From: JACCYQ01 sp036675565 | GTDB taxonomy: Bacteria; Bacteroidota; Bacteroidia; Chitinophagales; Chitinophagaceae | Direction of reading: 5' to 3' | Assembly: GCA_036675565.1 (NCBI GenBank) | Contig: JAKFER010000050.1 | Coordinates: 30,182 to 94,181 of the forward strand | DNA length: 64,000 nt | Notes under the pieces: generated by a model | The model's input: the letters and a program-made list of their open reading frames with translations, nothing else | Databases searched by the model: none | What the model was told of the DNA's origin: nothing | Part shown: positions 62,216 through 64,000 of the stretch, piece after piece | Layout of the letters: every line of letters starts with the position of its first letter | Numbering within the stretch: the first letter of the stretch is position 1 | Made by a program: the position numbers and the translations under genes

Positions 62216-62264
62216 GAAAATTGGAATTAGATTTTTGGGAATTTGGAATTAGGATTATTATACT
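62216..62264. repeat. Short low-complexity spacer upstream of nhaC
   Basis: The gap holds near-repeats of TTGGAATTAG and TTTTTGGGAATTTGGAATTAGG, an AT-rich word-repeat spacer like those at 46156 and 52067. No other feature. Confidence 0.35.
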
Positions 62265-63230
62265 TTAACTATCTCGTTGAACAAGATAATGTGCTAATTC
62301 TTTAAGCGGGTCTTTTCTTTTACTCACTACGGCTATATCTTCTAAATGTGCTAACGCTTCATCAAGATATTTATCTTTCAGCCTGCATGTCCATTCATCT
62401 GCACCACAATCATGGTATAATTGAAGGGTGCGTTCTACTTTTGACGGTTCATCATTTTGCGACAACTTAAGCAGTTCTTCTTTTTGAGCAGGATTGGCTA
62501 CTTCCCAGGCATGAATTTGCAAAAATGTTTTCTTATTACTTAAGATATCTCCACCTACCTGTTTGCCAAATTTACCCGGATCCCCAAATGCATCCAGGTA
62601 ATCATCCTGCACCTGGAATGCAAGTCCCAGTTTTCTGCCAAACTCATACAATAAATGCTGATTGCGTTCACCGGCACCACCCAAAATAGCTCCCATTTGT
62701 AAACTGCCTGCCAGCAAAACTGAAGTTTTTAAACCGATCATTTCAATATATTCATCAAGGCCAACTTCATTCCTTTTTTCAAAATCCATATCCAGTTGCT
62801 GCCCTTCGCAAACTTTCATGGCTGTCTGGTTAAAGATGCGGATGATCCGGTGAATAAACTGGGGACCTATATGATTTAAATAATCATAAGACACTACCAA
62901 CATTACATCGCCGGCAAGCAATGCGGTACTTTCGCCATATTTTGTGTGAAGTGTTTGCAAACCCCTTCGCAGCGGGGCTTTATCCATGATATCATCATGA
63001 ATCAATGTAAAATTGTGAAAGAGTTCAATAGCGTTTGAAACATGCCAGGCATCAGGTTCTATTTCACCAAATAATTCATTACCCATCAGGCAAAGAACAG
63101 GACGTACCCGTTTACCACCCAGCTTTAAAAAATATTCATTGGGCTGGTATAATGATGCAGGCGCTGCTGGAAAATGTGACCTGTTGAATTGAGCTGAAAA
63201 TTTTTCTGACAGTGTTTCAAAAGAGTGCAT
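62265..63230 (-). CDS. Polyprenyl diphosphate synthase
   Basis: A 321-residue trans-isoprenyl diphosphate synthase. The two Asp-rich motifs are LIHDDIMD (DDxxD at 79-83) and QVQDDYLDAFGDPGK (near 209-213). Phe at -5 before the first motif suggests a short product, such as FPP or GGPP, but this is inference. Could supply the prenyl donor for the UbiA enzyme at 41.4 kb, quinones or carotenoids. It lies two bases after the stop of rnr, and upstream of nhaC. Confidence 0.93.
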   Translation of the reverse strand: MHSFETLSEKFSAQFNRSHFPAAPASLYQPNEYFLKLGGKRVRPVLCLMGNELFGEIEPDAWHVSNAIELFHNFTLIHDDIMDKAPLRRGLQTLHTKYGESTALLAGDVMLVVSYDYLNHIGPQFIHRIIRIFNQTAMKVCEGQQLDMDFEKRNEVGLDEYIEMIGLKTSVLLAGSLQMGAILGGAGERNQHLLYEFGRKLGLAFQVQDDYLDAFGDPGKFGKQVGGDILSNKKTFLQIHAWEVANPAQKEELLKLSQNDEPSKVERTLQLYHDCGADEWTCRLKDKYLDEALAHLEDIAVVSKRKDPLKELAHYLVQRDS

Positions 63231-63232
63231 GA

Positions 63233-64000
63233 TTACTTTTTATTTCCGTTTTTCTTTCCGGTTTTTCCATTACCAGGTTGACCATTCTTTTTTACTGATT
63301 TTGAAGTCTTTGCAGATTTCATTTTTTGTTGAGTACCCTTAATCCTTTCCTGGGTTGATGCACTCATTTCATGTTCTTCTTTCATACTCGTTGCTACTAC
63401 CCATTCATAATCAAGCTGGCGTTTTAATAAATTTGCAGCCACCACTTTAATACTCACTTTATCACCCATGCGAAATTGCTTTCCACTCCTTAACCCCGCC
63501 AATGCATACTCGCTTTCTACATGTTTGAAATCATCATAATGAGATAAGCTGGCAATACTTACAAGTCCTTCACATTTGTGTAAAACAGTTTCAACAAAAA
63601 AACCAAATGAAGTAACGCCACTGATAACGCCTTCAAATTCTTCACCCAAAAAGTTCTTCATGTATTCAACCTGCTTGTATTTCGATGCAGATCTTTCACT
63701 TTCCATTGCGGCTCTTTCTCTTTCACTGCAATGTCTGCACTTGGCTTCCATTTTTTTATCAATCAAATATTGCTTGTCCAGCGTTTGTTGTAACAAACGA
63801 TGAACCATTACATCCGGATAGCGACGAATAGGCGAAGTAAAATGACAATAGTTTTCAAAACCCAAACCGAAGTGACCAATATTCTCCGTTGTATATACAG
63901 CCTTTGCCATGGTTCGGATGCCCAGTTGTTCCAGCACATGTTGTTCGGGTTTACCTTTTACTTCGCTTAACATCTGGTTAAATGAAGTTGTAATAGATTC
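63233..64000 (-). CDS. rnr: Ribonuclease R, C-terminal part
   Basis: 3'-to-5' exoribonuclease. The visible C-terminal 256 residues (the frame continues beyond the right edge) hold the end of the RNB catalytic domain, HFTSPIRRYPDVMVHRLLQQ, followed by an S1 RNA-binding domain (FEGVISGVTSFGFFVE to KVSIKVVAANLLKRQLDYEW, about 130-225) and a lysine-rich tail. It is the first visible gene of a run with the polyprenyl synthase and nhaC genes. The absence of the N-terminus is a window effect, not a truncation. Confidence 0.93.
   Translation of the reverse strand, partial: ESITTSFNQMLSEVKGKPEQHVLEQLGIRTMAKAVYTTENIGHFGLGFENYCHFTSPIRRYPDVMVHRLLQQTLDKQYLIDKKMEAKCRHCSERERAAMESERSASKYKQVEYMKNFLGEEFEGVISGVTSFGFFVETVLHKCEGLVSIASLSHYDDFKHVESEYALAGLRSGKQFRMGDKVSIKVVAANLLKRQLDYEWVVATSMKEEHEMSASTQERIKGTQQKMKSAKTSKSVKKNGQPGNGKTGKKNGNKK

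Noticed and set aside
63233..64000. rnr as a truncated gene
   Set aside because: The frame continues unbroken to the right edge, so the missing N-terminus is outside the window.

Overview
The window looks like chromosomal DNA of an AT-rich member of the Bacteroidota, most likely a Chitinophagaceae-type organism (inference from gene content). The signs are two PorP/SprF genes each paired with a giant PKD-repeat protein ending in a type IX secretion (T9SS) type-B sorting domain, Bacteroidota-type DUF4251, DUF4294 and DUF2027/Smr genes, an N-terminal CcmE/CcmF cytochrome c system, bacillithiol deacetylase BshB1, and TAnnTTTG promoter elements in place of E. coli-like -10 boxes. No insertion sequence, prophage, CRISPR array, tRNA or rRNA operon was seen. 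Most of the window is ordinary backbone in short operons of mixed orientation.

Layout. 1-4 kb: start of glnS (minus), a flavodoxin-domain gene, a DedA membrane protein and small hypotheticals. 4-10 kb: a PorP/SprF gene behind a 1599-residue, 15-PKD surface protein. 10-13 kb: YceI and an NfeD-protease/slipin pair. 13-18 kb: L,D-transpeptidase, ClC transporter, stand-alone response regulator, lipoprotein intradiol dioxygenase. 18-26 kb: YggS/acyl-CoA dehydrogenase, fatty acid desaturase, BshB1, DUF4294, CcmF and CcmE. 26-32.7 kb: arginase-family enzyme, membrane protein and an unusual radical SAM protein, then CHRD lipoprotein, SDR, and a BlaI/M56 regulatory pair. 32.7-38 kb: the second PorP/SprF plus PKD pair, with an IgGFc-binding-like N-terminus. 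38-41 kb: WbqC, LEA14-like lipoprotein, HMA protein, pyrE, Nudix hydrolase.

41.4-45.2 kb is the most interesting locus: four overlapping genes (UbiA prenyltransferase, type III polyketide synthase, methyltransferase, FAD oxidoreductase) that look like a pathway for a modified, possibly prenylated, phenolic or quinone lipid. 45-54.5 kb: thioesterase, coaD, pyrB, pyrR, two beta-barrel proteins, pruA, prfB with its programmed +1 frameshift, and a phytase-like lipoprotein. 54.6-64 kb: GNAT and CPBP protease, RNase P RNA, MBL-fold hydrolase, DUF2254, DUF2027/Smr, NhaC, a polyprenyl synthase and the C-terminal part of RNase R.

Functional themes are envelope and surface biology (T9SS substrates, L,D-transpeptidase, slipin/NfeD, desaturase), pyrimidine synthesis (pyrE, pyrB, pyrR), cytochrome c maturation, and isoprenoid/polyketide lipid chemistry. 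Several TAnnTTTG elements lie only 4-6 bases before the start codon, which predicts leaderless or nearly leaderless transcripts for pyrE, prfB and the DUF2027 gene.
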